Shown one piece after another: positions 33,212 through 42,030 of a stretch of DNA of 64,000 nt. Within the stretch, counting starts at the first letter, position 1; each line of letters starts with the position of its first letter. Where the stretch lies: assembly GCA_016716265.1 (NCBI GenBank), contig JADJWQ010000002.1, positions 16,001 through 80,000 on the forward strand. Direction: 5' to 3'. A program made the position numbers and the translations under genes. The notes beneath the pieces are model-generated. The model was given only the letters and a program-made list of their open reading frames with translations. It ran no database searches and was not told the origin of the DNA. This DNA comes from Planctomycetota bacterium. Its GTDB lineage: Bacteria; Planctomycetota; UBA1135; UBA2386.

Positions 33212-35358
33212 GGCTCCGGACCGGTGCGCCGGGGCGCGGTGTCGACGAGGCGCGGCAGCTCGACCCGCACCACGGTGCCGCCGCCCGGGCGCGGCGATGC
33301 GGTGGCGGTGCCGCCGTGCGCGGTGGCGAAGTGCCGCACGAGACTGAGGCCGAGGCCCGCGCCGCGGATCTCGCCGGCGTTGGAGGCGCGGTGGAAGCCG
33401 CGGAACACCAGCTCGCGCTCAGGCTCCGGGATGCCGATGCCGCGGTCGCGCACCTCGACCGCCACGCGGTCAGCGCCGACCGCGAGCAGCGCGACCTCGA
33501 CGCGCCGGTCCGGCGCGTCCTCGGGGGTGTACTTGACGGCGTTCTCGATCAGGTTGACCACCGCGTTGTCGAAGCCGGCCGGGTCGACCGCCGCGCTCAG
33601 CCCGGCGGTCAGCTCGCTCTCCAGCGACGCGCCGCGCGTCTGCACGTGCGGACAGTACGCCGCGACGGTCGCGGCGAGCCGCTCGGCGAGGTCGACCGGC
33701 TCCGGCCGGTAGCGCAGGTTGCCGGACTCCTTGGCCGAGAAGTCGAGGATCCGCTCGACGATCCGGGACAGGCCGTCGGTCTCGCGGACGATGACGTCGG
33801 CGAAGTGGGCGCGCTGGGCGGCGTCGGCCGCGCGCCCGCGGCCGAGCGTCTCGGCATACATGCGGATCAGCGCGAGCGGCGTGCGGAGCTCGTGGCTGAC
33901 GCGCGACACCAGCGCGACGCGCGTGCGCAGCAGCTCGGTCTCGCGACCGACCGAGCGCAGCAGCAGCACGGCACCGCCGGCGGCGGCCGCCACCAGCGCG
34001 AGGGCGAGCAGCACGCGGCGGGTGCCGCGCCGGCGGCTCTCGTCGAGCGCCGCCGCCGGATCGATCGGCCGCGCCGCGAGCACGGTGCCGAACGGCCCGA
34101 CCTCGGTAGCGAGCGTCGCGTCCAGCGCGGTGCCCGAGCGTTCGTCGCCGAGCCAGTCGTCGCCGCTGCCGTCGCGCCGCTCGATGCGGAACGTCGGGGC
34201 GACGTTCTCCGGCAGGCGCACCGCGTCGTCGAGCAGTGCCGCGAGATCGAGCTGCAGCCCGATCCACTCCGCATCCGGCAGCCGCCGCTGCAGCGCGTCG
34301 CGCACCGCGGGAGGCGGGCGCTCGAGCAGCAGCAGGACGCCGCCCACGGGAGCGGGGTCGACGACGTCCACACGGCGCTCGCCGTCCGCCGCGCGGCGGA
34401 TCCGGCGCCGCACCGCCTCGCGGAGGAAGCCGGCGTAGCCCTCGGCGAACGCGTGGCCGACGCTGCGCACGCTGCTGAGCGCGGCGGTACGGGCGAGCAG
34501 CGCCCCGTGTTCGTCGCTGGGCGGCAGCGTCGCGGTGAGCCGCGCATCCGCGGCGGCGACGAGATCGCGCGGCACGTCGTCGTGCACACCGAGCGCGATG
34601 TCGAGCAGCAGCGCGCGGCTGCGCGCCGCGTCGCCGTGTTCCTCGAGCTCGAGCTCGGCGAGCGCCGTCGAGCACAACAGGCTCGTCGCGCGGCGCGCGG
34701 TGCGCTCGCTGCCGCGCGCGGCGTCGAACGTCGCGGCGGCGGCGGCGGCGCGGTAGTGGACGATCGCGCCCGCAGCGTCGCCCGCGCGTCGCAAGAGCCC
34801 GGCGAGCTCGAAGTGCGCGCGCAGCAGCGCCGCCTCGCGCGAGCCGAAGCCCCGGCGTCGCGGGCCGGGATCGCGCGACGGCGCTCCGGCGATCACCTCC
34901 TCGTAGAGAGCGCGCGCGCCGACGGCGTCGCCGAGCACCTCCAGGCGCTCCGCAGTCACCAGGCGCGGGTCACCGGCGCGATCGAGGAACGGCAGGCCGG
35001 CGAGATCGCTGGTCGCCCCGGCGGGGAACAGCAGCTCGGCATCGCCGTCGAGCACGATCGGAAAGCCGAGCACGTCGTCGCGCGCGCGCAGCTCGCGCGC
35101 GAGATCGAGCAGTTCGCGGCCATCGGCTGCGAGCAGCGCCGCGGTCAGCCGCTCGAAGGCGGCGTCCGCGACCCGGGTCGCGGAGTCCCGCGCGCGGCGG
35201 GCGACGTCCTGCAGGCGAGCCGACGCCTGCGTCCGCAGCGCCCGCGCGGCGCGCTCCTCCTGGCGGCCGAGCTCCGAGGAGCCGGCCCAGGCGAGCACGA
35301 TCAGCGGCACGATCAGGAACAGCGCGGCGGGCAGGTGGCGCGCCACGGCGCGGGTCAC
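33208..35358 (-). CDS. membrane sensor histidine kinase with TPR-like sensor region
   Basis: A 716-residue kinase. I chose the GTG at 35358 because GAGGAG lies 8 bases upstream; a GTG at 35388 is also in frame. A first membrane helix (LFLIVPLIVLAWAG) is followed by about 430 residues of sensor domain with helical TPR-like parts, then a second helix (VLLALALVAAAAGGAVLLL). The HisKA motif VSRVSHELRTPLALIRM holds His489, and the N, G1 and G2 boxes of the ATPase are NLIENAVKYTP, VRDRGIGIP and GAGLGLSLV. It phosphorylates the overlapping OmpR-type regulator. The signal sensed is unknown. Confidence 0.92.
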   Translation of the reverse strand: MTRAVARHLPAALFLIVPLIVLAWAGSSELGRQEERAARALRTQASARLQDVARRARDSATRVADAAFERLTAALLAADGRELLDLARELRARDDVLGFPIVLDGDAELLFPAGATSDLAGLPFLDRAGDPRLVTAERLEVLGDAVGARALYEEVIAGAPSRDPGPRRRGFGSREAALLRAHFELAGLLRRAGDAAGAIVHYRAAAAAATFDAARGSERTARRATSLLCSTALAELELEEHGDAARSRALLLDIALGVHDDVPRDLVAAADARLTATLPPSDEHGALLARTAALSSVRSVGHAFAEGYAGFLREAVRRRIRRAADGERRVDVVDPAPVGGVLLLLERPPPAVRDALQRRLPDAEWIGLQLDLAALLDDAVRLPENVAPTFRIERRDGSGDDWLGDERSGTALDATLATEVGPFGTVLAARPIDPAAALDESRRRGTRRVLLALALVAAAAGGAVLLLRSVGRETELLRTRVALVSRVSHELRTPLALIRMYAETLGRGRAADAAQRAHFADVIVRETDGLSRIVERILDFSAKESGNLRYRPEPVDLAERLAATVAAYCPHVQTRGASLESELTAGLSAAVDPAGFDNAVVNLIENAVKYTPEDAPDRRVEVALLAVGADRVAVEVRDRGIGIPEPERELVFRGFHRASNAGEIRGAGLGLSLVRHFATAHGGTATASPRPGGGTVVRVELPRLVDTAPRRTGPEP

Positions 35359-35502
35359 GGCACAGGCTCCTCGGCGTCGGTGGGGCACCGCGATGCTAAC
35401 CGATGTGCGGCGGCGGACGAGAACGACCTCGCCGTCACGACGAGCGCGTCGCGATCGGAACCTGCTGCGGCCGCCGCGCCGTGCGCGCTACGCTTCCGCC
35501 CG

Positions 35503-36180
35503 ATGGCCCAGGTCGATGCTCGCGAGGACGCGCGTCCGAGCCGCTATCCGCTGCGGGTGCACCGCGTCGACATGGCGGGTGGCTCGCTGCGGCTGGTGGC
35601 ACCCCGTTCCGGACTGGCGCTGCTGCAGCGGAGTCCGGCGCGCGTCGCCGCGGCCGCGCGCGGCGATCATCCCCACTGGGCCGAGCTGTGGCCGGCCTCG
35701 ATCGCGCTGGCGCGCCGCCTCGCCCGCGGGCCGCGGCTCGACGGGCTGCGCGTCTGGGACGTCGGCTGCGGACTGGGGCTCGCGGGGCTCGCGGCCGGGC
35801 GGCGCGGCGCGGGTGTCGTGCTCGCGGACCGCAGCGAGGAGGCGCTCGCGTTCGCCGCGCACAATGCGCGGGCGGCCGGGCTCGACGACGTCGAGGTGCG
35901 CCGCTTCGACTGGTCCCGGGACCGGCTCGACGGCCGCTGCGATCTGCTGCTGCTCGCGGATGTCGGCTACCGCTTCGCGCACGGCGGCGATCTCGTGCGG
36001 CTCGTGGACGGTGCACTCGCCGCCGGCGGCGGTGTGCTGTGCGCGGATCCCGGGCGCGCTGCGGCGAACGACCTGTTCCGAGAGCTCGGCGCGCGCGGGG
36101 CCCGCACCGAGCGCGCCAGCGTGCTGCTCGACGGCGAGACCTCGGACGTCCGTATCGCGGTGCTCGGGGGGATGGCGTGA
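35503..36180 (+). CDS. class I SAM-dependent methyltransferase, Methyltransf_16-type
   Basis: A 225-residue methyltransferase. DHPHWAELWPASIALARRL and VWDVGCGLGLAGLAAGRRGA (SAM-binding motif I, 20 residues) followed by VVLADRSEEALAFAAHNA are characteristic of the METTL20/nicotinamide N-methylase-like group, whose members methylate lysines of proteins. A DLLLLADVGYRF segment is in the place of motif 'DxxY/W'. The substrate is not known. Its stop overlaps the GTG start of the first ABC ATPase, making it the lead gene of the six-gene plus-strand unit. Confidence 0.82.
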   Translation: MAQVDAREDARPSRYPLRVHRVDMAGGSLRLVAPRSGLALLQRSPARVAAAARGDHPHWAELWPASIALARRLARGPRLDGLRVWDVGCGLGLAGLAAGRRGAGVVLADRSEEALAFAAHNARAAGLDDVEVRRFDWSRDRLDGRCDLLLLADVGYRFAHGGDLVRLVDGALAAGGGVLCADPGRAAANDLFRELGARGARTERASVLLDGETSDVRIAVLGGMA

Positions 36181-37181
36181 GCGCCGTCGATCCACCGGTC
36201 GTGCCGGTGCTCGTGCGCGGGCTGACGATCCGCTACGGCACGATCGAGGCGGTGCGCGACGTGACGGCGGCGTTCCCGCCCGGTGCGGTCGGCCTGCTCG
36301 GTCGCAATGGCGCCGGCAAGTCGTCGATCCTCAAGGCCCTGCTCGGCCTCGTGCGGCCCGCCGCGGGCGAGCTGACGGTGCTCGGCCTCACGCCGTCGTC
36401 CGACGCGGCCGGCGTGCGCGCGCGCGTCGGCTACATGCCGGAGCGCGATTCCCATATCGCGGGCCTCAATGGCTACGAGACGGTGCGGCTGCTCGCGCGG
36501 ATGACCGGCATGCCCGACCGCGACGCCGCCCGCCGCGCACACGAGGTGCTGTACCTCGTCGAACTCGGCGAGCAGCGCTACCGGCGCGTGTCGACCTACT
36601 CGGCGGGCATGCGGCAGAAGGTGAAGCTCGCCGCGGCGCTCGTGCACGACCCGGCAGTGCTGTTCCTCGACGAACCGACCAACGGGCTCGATCCCGATGG
36701 TCGCCGTGAGATGCTGGCGCTGATCGACGGGCTCGCGCGGGCGCTCGGCAAGTCGGTGGTGCTGTCGTCGCACATCCTCCACGACGTCGAGCGGGTGTGT
36801 CGCGACGTGATCGTCCTCGAGCGCGGCCGCGTCGTCGCGTCGGGCGCGGTCGCCGAGCTGACGCGCCACGCCCGCCGGCAGCTCGAGGTCGACCTCGACG
36901 CGGGCGATGGCCTCGGCGGCGCTTCGTCGCAGATCGAGTCGCTGGCCGGGGCGCTGCGGGCGGTGCACGGCGTGGCGTCGTTCGAGTGGCTCGACCGCCC
37001 GGTGGCACGCGCGTCCGTCGAGCTCGAGCCGGAGATGCCGACGCGGATCGTGTTCGCGGCCGTGCGACAGGCCGGCGGCAACGTGCGGCGACTCGTCGAG
37101 CGCCGGCTGTCGCTGGAGGACGTGTTCGTCGACGTCGTCGGGCGGCCGGAGCGTACCGGCAGTGCGGAGGTCGCCTCGTGA
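36177..37181 (+). CDS. ABC-2 type transporter ATPase
   Basis: A 334-residue ATP-binding subunit with Walker A LLGRNGAGKSS, the signature YSAGMRQKVKLAAAL, Walker B AVLFLDEPTNGLDPDG and the switch His in LSSHILHDVE. A C-terminal regulatory region of about 110 residues follows. The short one-ATPase subunit with a separate permease is typical of ABC-2 exporters. A GTG start overlaps the methyltransferase stop (GTGA), preceded by a G-run. It is paired with the permease at 37178. Confidence 0.93.
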   Translation: MSAVDPPVVPVLVRGLTIRYGTIEAVRDVTAAFPPGAVGLLGRNGAGKSSILKALLGLVRPAAGELTVLGLTPSSDAAGVRARVGYMPERDSHIAGLNGYETVRLLARMTGMPDRDAARRAHEVLYLVELGEQRYRRVSTYSAGMRQKVKLAAALVHDPAVLFLDEPTNGLDPDGRREMLALIDGLARALGKSVVLSSHILHDVERVCRDVIVLERGRVVASGAVAELTRHARRQLEVDLDAGDGLGGASSQIESLAGALRAVHGVASFEWLDRPVARASVELEPEMPTRIVFAAVRQAGGNVRRLVERRLSLEDVFVDVVGRPERTGSAEVAS

Positions 37182-38074
37182 CGATCTTCGGCACCGGCTA
37201 CCGCGAGATCTCGTTCGTGCCCGAGCCGACGTGGCGGCGCATCGCGCCGCTCGCGTGGGCGGAATTCCGGCTGCTGCTGCGCACCCGGCTCGGCCTGCTG
37301 CTGTTCCTCGGCTGCCAGTTCCCGGCGCTGCAGGGCCTCGCGATCCTGATGATCCGCGCCGGCATCTGGCAGCTCGGTGGACCGTCCGGCACCGGCCGCG
37401 AGCGGGTGCTCGACCAGCTCGGCGCGTCGCCGACCTCGGCGGCGTTCTACGTCGACCCCGCGTTCGGCGCCGCCGGCACGTTCCTGGTCGCGCTGACGCT
37501 GACGACGGTCGTCGCCAGCCGCGCGATCGCGCGCGACCGCGAGACCCAGGCGCTCGAGCTGCTGTGGACGCGCGGCGTGACGCCGATCGGCTATTTCCTC
37601 GGCAAGTGGCTCGGCTCGTTCCTGTTGCTCGGGGTGGGCGCGGTCGCCGCGCCGCTCGTGCTCTACGCGTTCGCGTGGTCGATCGCCGACGAGCCGGACT
37701 TCCTCGCGCAGACCATCGGCTTCCTGCCGCGCCTCGTCGCGGGCCTCGCGTTCTTCACCGCCGCGGTCAGCGGCCTGGCGGTGGCGTTCTCGTCCCTGTT
37801 CCGCAGCCCCAACGTCGCGTCGATGTGCTGGGTCCTCGTGCTGTTCGGCGCCGACCGTGCGGCCGCGGCGTTCGAGCGGCTCGTGCGCGGCGAGAGCTGG
37901 CTGCGCGCGGTCAGCCCCTGGGATGCGATCCGCCGCGTCGCCGAGGCGCTCGTGGGCCTGACGCCGCGCGTCGGCGCGCCGCTCGAGGTCGCGCTCGCGG
38001 TCGTCGCGGCGCTCGGGCTCGGGCTCGGCGTCGCGGTGGTCCGAAGGCTGCGCACCACGGAGGCGGTCGGATGA
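37178..38074 (+). CDS. ABC-2 type transporter permease
   Basis: A 298-residue integral membrane protein of ABC-2 permease type. It starts with a GTG overlapping the ATPase stop. A cytoplasmic segment (WRRIAPLAWAEFRLLLRTR) leads to a membrane helix, then five further hydrophobic segments including FLVALTLTTVVASRAI, FLLLGVGAVAAPLVLYAFAW and LVAGLAFFTAAVSGLAVAF. RETQALELLWTRGVTPIGYFLGKW is the coupling loop seen in the family. The substrate is unknown. Confidence 0.88.
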   Translation: MTIFGTGYREISFVPEPTWRRIAPLAWAEFRLLLRTRLGLLLFLGCQFPALQGLAILMIRAGIWQLGGPSGTGRERVLDQLGASPTSAAFYVDPAFGAAGTFLVALTLTTVVASRAIARDRETQALELLWTRGVTPIGYFLGKWLGSFLLLGVGAVAAPLVLYAFAWSIADEPDFLAQTIGFLPRLVAGLAFFTAAVSGLAVAFSSLFRSPNVASMCWVLVLFGADRAAAAFERLVRGESWLRAVSPWDAIRRVAEALVGLTPRVGAPLEVALAVVAALGLGLGVAVVRRLRTTEAVG

Positions 38075-38997
38075 TCGTCTGCGAGCACGTCAGCAAGTGG
38101 TACGGACAGGTGTCGGCGCTCGTCGACGTGTCGTTCCAGATCCGCTCCGGCGTCGTCGGGCTGGTCGGCCGCAACGGCGCCGGCAAGTCGTCGCTGATGA
38201 AGATCCTCGCCGGCTTGATCCGACCGTCGCACGGCGGGGCGGCCGTCTGCGGTGCGGATCCGACGCGCGCGGGCACGCGCCGAGCGATCGGCTTCTGTCC
38301 GGACCTCGACGTCTACTTCGAGCACCTGTCGGGTGTGCGCTTCCTGACCTGGATGCTGCGGCTCGACGGTCGACCCGCGCGCCTCGCCAAGGCGCTCGCC
38401 GGGACGACGCTCGAGGGCCTCGGTCTCGGCGACGCGATGCACCGGCCGATCCGCGGCTACAGCAAGGGCATGCGCCAGCGGGTGAAGCTCGGCCTCGCGC
38501 TCGCCCACGAGCCGACCGTCGTGCTGCTCGACGAGCCGATGACGGGACTCGACCCGCTCGCGCGGCGCGACACCGCTCAGCGCATCGCGGAGCTCGGCGC
38601 CCGTGGCGTGGTCGTGCTGGTCAGCAGCCACGTGTTGCACGAGCTCGAGGAACTCGTCGACCGCGTCCTGCTGCTTCATGAGGGGCGGCTCGTCGCGGAC
38701 GGCGGTGTGGCGGAGCTGCGCGCGCTACTCGCCGACCGTCCGTACCGGATCGCGCTCGGCAGCCGCGACGTGCGCGCGCTGGCCGCGCGGATCAGCGGGC
38801 TCGACGTCGTCACCGGCCTGCGCATCGGCGAACGCGAGGTCGAGGTCGAGACCGACGGCGGGCGGGATCTGTTCGAGACGCTCACCGCGCTCGGCGCCGA
38901 GGCCGATGGCCTCGTCGACGAGGTGCGGCCGCTGGACGCCGGTCTCGAGGCGGTGTTCGACTACCTCGTGGAACGGCGGTTCCGGAGGACGCGATGA
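38071..38997 (+). CDS. second ABC-2 type transporter ATPase
   Basis: A 308-residue ATP-binding subunit, paralogous to the one at 36177. Walker A LVGRNGAGKSS, signature YSKGMRQRVKLGLAL, Walker B VVLLDEPMTGLDP and His in VSSHVLHELEEL are intact. The C-terminal 90 residues form a separate domain. The ATG overlaps the permease stop (ATGA). Two ATPase/permease pairs in one operon point either to a heteromeric exporter or to two related ones. Confidence 0.92.
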   Translation: MIVCEHVSKWYGQVSALVDVSFQIRSGVVGLVGRNGAGKSSLMKILAGLIRPSHGGAAVCGADPTRAGTRRAIGFCPDLDVYFEHLSGVRFLTWMLRLDGRPARLAKALAGTTLEGLGLGDAMHRPIRGYSKGMRQRVKLGLALAHEPTVVLLDEPMTGLDPLARRDTAQRIAELGARGVVVLVSSHVLHELEELVDRVLLLHEGRLVADGGVAELRALLADRPYRIALGSRDVRALAARISGLDVVTGLRIGEREVEVETDGGRDLFETLTALGAEADGLVDEVRPLDAGLEAVFDYLVERRFRRTR

Positions 38998-39821
38998 CCG
39001 GGCTGCGCCAGCTGCTCGAGGCGATGCGCGAGGCGTTCGCGGCGTCGCTCCGCAATCGCCTGCTGCTCGTCGCGTTGCTCGGCGCGCTCCTCGTTTCGCT
39101 CGTCGCACCGTTGCTGGTCGCGGCGCGCGGGTTCGCGTCCGAGGTGCTCGCCGACGACTTCTTCGGTGTCGGGGCCTATCTGCTCGGCCTGCAGGGCGGG
39201 CTGCCGCTGCTCGCCTGCGCGCTCGGTGCGGATCTCGTGCACCGCGAGATCGCCGACCGTTCCGCGACGCACGTGTTCGTGCGGCCGGTGCCGCGCGCCA
39301 CGCTGCTGCTCGGCCGCTGGCTCGCGGGCAGCCTGTGCATTGCGGTGCTGCTGGGGCTGCTGCTGGCGCTCGCGTGGCTGGCGTTGTCGATTCCGGAGCT
39401 CGATTGGCGGCGGCGCGAGCCGCTGCACCCGGCGGTGCTCCGGGGGCTCGCGCTCGGTGCCGCGCTCGCGGCGCCGGCGTACGTCGCGGTCGGCTGTGTC
39501 GCCGGTGCGGTGTTCAGGCGACCGGTGGTGTGGTCGGTCGTGTTCGTGCTCGGCTGGGAGGTGATCGCGTCGAACTCGCCGCCGCAGGCGGGCGTGCGCG
39601 TGTGGACGGTCGCCGACCCGCTGCGCAGGTTCCTGCTCGGGACGATCGCACCACCCGAGGGCGACGGGCTCCACTCGGTGCTGCTCGGCTCGGCACGCAG
39701 GTTCGACCCGGCCGAGTTCCCCGACCCGCTCCGCAGCCTTGCGTGGTTCACGGCGATCGCGCTCGCCGTCGCATTGCTGGTCTACACGCGGCGCGAATAC
39801 GATTCGCGCTCGCGTGACTGA
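38994..39821 (+). CDS. second ABC-2 type transporter permease
   Basis: A 275-residue membrane protein with about six hydrophobic segments (VALLGALLVSLVAPLLVAARG; IAVLLGLLLALAWLALSI; GLALGAALAAPAYVAVGCVAG; AIALAVALLVY). DLVHREIADRSATHVFVRPV is an ABC-2 permease coupling-loop sequence. The ATG overlaps the ATPase stop. Its stop overlaps the following sensor kinase start by 8 bases. Confidence 0.85.
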   Translation: MTGLRQLLEAMREAFAASLRNRLLLVALLGALLVSLVAPLLVAARGFASEVLADDFFGVGAYLLGLQGGLPLLACALGADLVHREIADRSATHVFVRPVPRATLLLGRWLAGSLCIAVLLGLLLALAWLALSIPELDWRRREPLHPAVLRGLALGAALAAPAYVAVGCVAGAVFRRPVVWSVVFVLGWEVIASNSPPQAGVRVWTVADPLRRFLLGTIAPPEGDGLHSVLLGSARRFDPAEFPDPLRSLAWFTAIALAVALLVYTRREYDSRSRD

Positions 39822-41169
39822 CCCGCGCGCAGTCGAGCTCCGCGCCCGCCGGGGCGCCACCGACATCCTCGTGAGGGACGAAGGTCGCGCTCTGCTCGCG
39901 CAGATCGCCTGGTTCAACCGGATGCGCTTCGTCGCCGTGCTCGGCATGAGCGCGGTCGCGCTGCTCGCCCAGCGGCTCGGCGTCGTGGAGCATCCTGGCC
40001 CGCTGCTCGGGCTCGCCGGCCTGACGCTGGTGACGAACCTGGGCTACCTGGCGTGGTCGAAGCGCCTCGATGCGCGCCGGCCGCGCAGCCTGCGGCGACA
40101 CATCCATCTGCAGATCGGCATCGACCTGCTGATCCTGACCGCGATCCTCCACGAGAGCGGCGGCGTCACGAACCCGTTCGCGCTCGCCTACCTGTTCCAC
40201 ACGTTGATCGCGGCGTTCCTGCTGTCGCTGCGCGCGTCGGTCGTCGTCGCGGTGGCATCGCTCGCGCTGCTCGTCGGCCTCGCCCTGCTCGAGACCAGCG
40301 GTGCGCTGCCGCACCTGCCGCTGCGACGCCCGGTGCTCGTGCTCGATCAGCTCGGCACGCTCGGCCTGGTCGTATGGCTCGGCACGATCACCGTGGTGCT
40401 CGGGCTGTCGATCTACTTCGTGTCGACGGTGCTGCGGCAGCTGTCGCGACGCGACCGCGAGCTGGTCGACCTGAGCCGCCAGCTCGCGCTGAGCGAGAAG
40501 CTCGCGTCGGTCGGCACGTTGGCGGCCGGCGTCAGCCACGAGATCAACAATCCGGTCGGCGTGATCCAGAACAAGGCCGGCATCCTGCGCTACCGGATCG
40601 CCGACGGCGACGAGCCCGCCGCGCTGCTCGCCGAGCTCGACGTGATCGAGAAGCACACACGGCGCATCGGTGCGATCACGCAGGGACTGCTGGCGTTCGC
40701 GCGCGAGGGCGGGTTCCAGCTGCGCCCGCTGCGCGTCAACGCGTTGGTCGAGGAGGGCGCCGACCTCGTCCGCGTGCCGTTCAAGGTCGCTCGGCTCGGC
40801 CTCGATCTGCGCCTCGATCCGGCCGATCCGCGCGTGTCGGGCTCGCCGAACCACCTGCTGCAGGTGCTGGTCAACGTGCTTCTGAACGCCCGCGACGCGT
40901 CGCCGGCGCAGTCCCGCGTGTCGGTCGCGACGAGCTGCGACGACGCCGAGGTCCGGATCCGCATCCGCGATCAGGGCACCGGCATCCCGCCGGAGATCCT
41001 GGACAAGATCTTCGACCCGTTCTTCACCACCAAGGAGGTGGACCGCGGCACCGGCCTCGGCCTCGCGCTCAGTCACGGCATCGTCGAGCGACACGCCGGC
41101 CGGATCGTCGCCGAGAACCTGCCCGAGGGCGGCGCCTGCTTCACGATCGCACTGCCCCGCTGCGACTGA
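39814..41169 (+). CDS. membrane sensor histidine kinase
   Basis: A 451-residue kinase with five or six N-terminal membrane helices (residues of about 30-215). It lacks a large periplasmic loop, so the membrane part itself is the likely sensor. HisKA motif AAGVSHEINNPVGVIQNKA has His242; LVNVLLNARDA, RDQGTGIPPEI and GTGLGLALSHGIVERH are ATPase boxes. The H-E-I-N-N-P form is typical of kinases for NtrC-like or hybrid systems. The GTG start is assigned by the 8-base overlap with the permease gene; a GTG at 39871 is an alternative. No response regulator gene is adjacent; an FHA-GAF-sigma54 activator lies 7 kb away. Confidence 0.88.
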   Translation: MTDPRAVELRARRGATDILVRDEGRALLAQIAWFNRMRFVAVLGMSAVALLAQRLGVVEHPGPLLGLAGLTLVTNLGYLAWSKRLDARRPRSLRRHIHLQIGIDLLILTAILHESGGVTNPFALAYLFHTLIAAFLLSLRASVVVAVASLALLVGLALLETSGALPHLPLRRPVLVLDQLGTLGLVVWLGTITVVLGLSIYFVSTVLRQLSRRDRELVDLSRQLALSEKLASVGTLAAGVSHEINNPVGVIQNKAGILRYRIADGDEPAALLAELDVIEKHTRRIGAITQGLLAFAREGGFQLRPLRVNALVEEGADLVRVPFKVARLGLDLRLDPADPRVSGSPNHLLQVLVNVLLNARDASPAQSRVSVATSCDDAEVRIRIRDQGTGIPPEILDKIFDPFFTTKEVDRGTGLGLALSHGIVERHAGRIVAENLPEGGACFTIALPRCD

Positions 41170-41339
41170 CAATTCTCAACACACTCTCCAGAGTTTGTCC
41201 ACATAGTGGTGGATCTGCGTCAGGGACCACCAGGAATAGTGGTCGAGGGCGAAAAAGATCTGGACCCGGCCACCGGAGTCCGGTATCACCGGCTGCCGCG
41301 TCGGGCGGTCGCGTTCCCTGGGAGGGGACCGAACGGCGT

Positions 41340-41365
41340 CCGGCCCGGGGGTCAGCCCGGGCCGG
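41340..41365. other. perfect 10-bp hairpin
   Basis: CCGGCCCGGG (41340-41349) and CCCGGGCCGG (41356-41365) are exact inverse complements around a 6-base loop (GGTCAG). No T-tract follows. Confidence 0.6.
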
Positions 41366-41420
41366 CAGTCCCCGTTGGACCGGGCTCGTCAGGCACGCGA
41401 GCCGAGGGCGACGGGGACCT

Positions 41421-41452
41421 GCCGCCGAGGCATCGGGGGATGCCTCGGCGGC
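41421..41452. terminator. 14-bp perfect hairpin, candidate bidirectional terminator
   Basis: GCCGCCGAGGCATC (41421-41434) and GATGCCTCGGCGGC (41439-41452) pair perfectly around a GGGG loop. It is the strongest hairpin seen in the window. It lies between convergent genes, 250 bases past the sensor kinase stop, and is followed by GTTCTGTA, a weak T-rich tail. A terminator is the simplest reading. Confidence 0.55.
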
Positions 41453-41466
41453 GTTCTGTACGCACG

Positions 41467-41530
41467 GCTCGTGGGTGGCACCGCTCGTGGGTGGCACCGC
41501 TCGTGGGTGGCACCGCTCGTGGGTGGCACG
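41467..41530. repeat. 16-base tandem repeat, four copies
   Basis: The unit GCTCGTGGGTGGCACC repeats four times in a row (41467, 41483, 41499, 41515). The last copy ends in G instead of C. A partial fifth copy (GCTCGT) follows. It is not in a coding frame I believe. Confidence 0.9.
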
Positions 41531-41797
41531 GCTCGTCGAGCACGTCGATCGGCTGCTCACCGGGTCGACGGAACGAGGGCGCGAGCCGGGGAGGGGGTGG
41601 GCTCCGCGCGCCAGGCGTCGCCGCGTGCGGCGCGCGAGGCTGCGCGATGGCGGGTGCAGCGGGATCGGTGCTGCACGGGTCGGCGGATCAGCGCCGGTGC
41701 GCGTCGCGGCGGTCACGACCGCTGCGGGCGCGAGCGAACGCGGGGGACGAGAGAGTGGATCCACGGCGTGCGGGCGGGGTGGACCGCCGCGCGCGCG

Positions 41798-42019
41798 TCA
41801 CATGCGGACGTCGACGACCTGGTCGACGTTGAAGTCGTAGCTGATCTCCTCGTCGACGTTGATCAGGCGCCCGGTGCCCTTGAACTCGTTGAAGATGATC
41901 GCTCCCGAGAGCGAGTGGCCATCCTCGAGATCGAGGGTCACCCAGTCGGCCTGACGGGCGTTCATGAGCAGATCGTAGATGCGATCACGCGAGGGCTTGA
42001 GAGTCTTCGGCTCCACCAT
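41798..42019 (-). CDS. Sm-like (LSm/Hfq-type) small protein, putative
   Basis: A 73-residue protein whose ATG is preceded by GAGGAA, 7 bases away. A short helix (SRDRIYDLLMNARQA) leads to VTLDLEDGHSLSGAIIFNEF, which fits the Sm1 pattern 'V-x-L-x-DG-x-x-x-x-G-x-I', and ISYDFNVDQVVDV takes the Sm2 position. Classical Hfq residues (KHA) are absent, so this is a fold guess. It sits 11 bases after a Nudix gene, in line with a Tex-type RNA-binding gene, which supports an RNA role. Confidence 0.6.
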   Translation of the reverse strand: MVEPKTLKPSRDRIYDLLMNARQADWVTLDLEDGHSLSGAIIFNEFKGTGRLINVDEEISYDFNVDQVVDVRM

Positions 42020-42030
42020 CGACGGATTCC

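Larger units (their letters stand above)
41170..41797. other. 628-base spacer with hairpins and a tandem repeat
   Basis: This separates the plus-strand transporter operon from the minus-strand Sm-like gene (convergent genes). No credible gene is present. It holds two perfect hairpins and a four-copy 16-base tandem repeat, which are listed separately. The density of symmetric elements suggests termination or a structured non-coding element. Confidence 0.5.

Noticed and set aside
41467..41530. CRISPR-like array
   Set aside because: Copies are directly adjacent 16-base units without spacers, so this is a simple tandem repeat.
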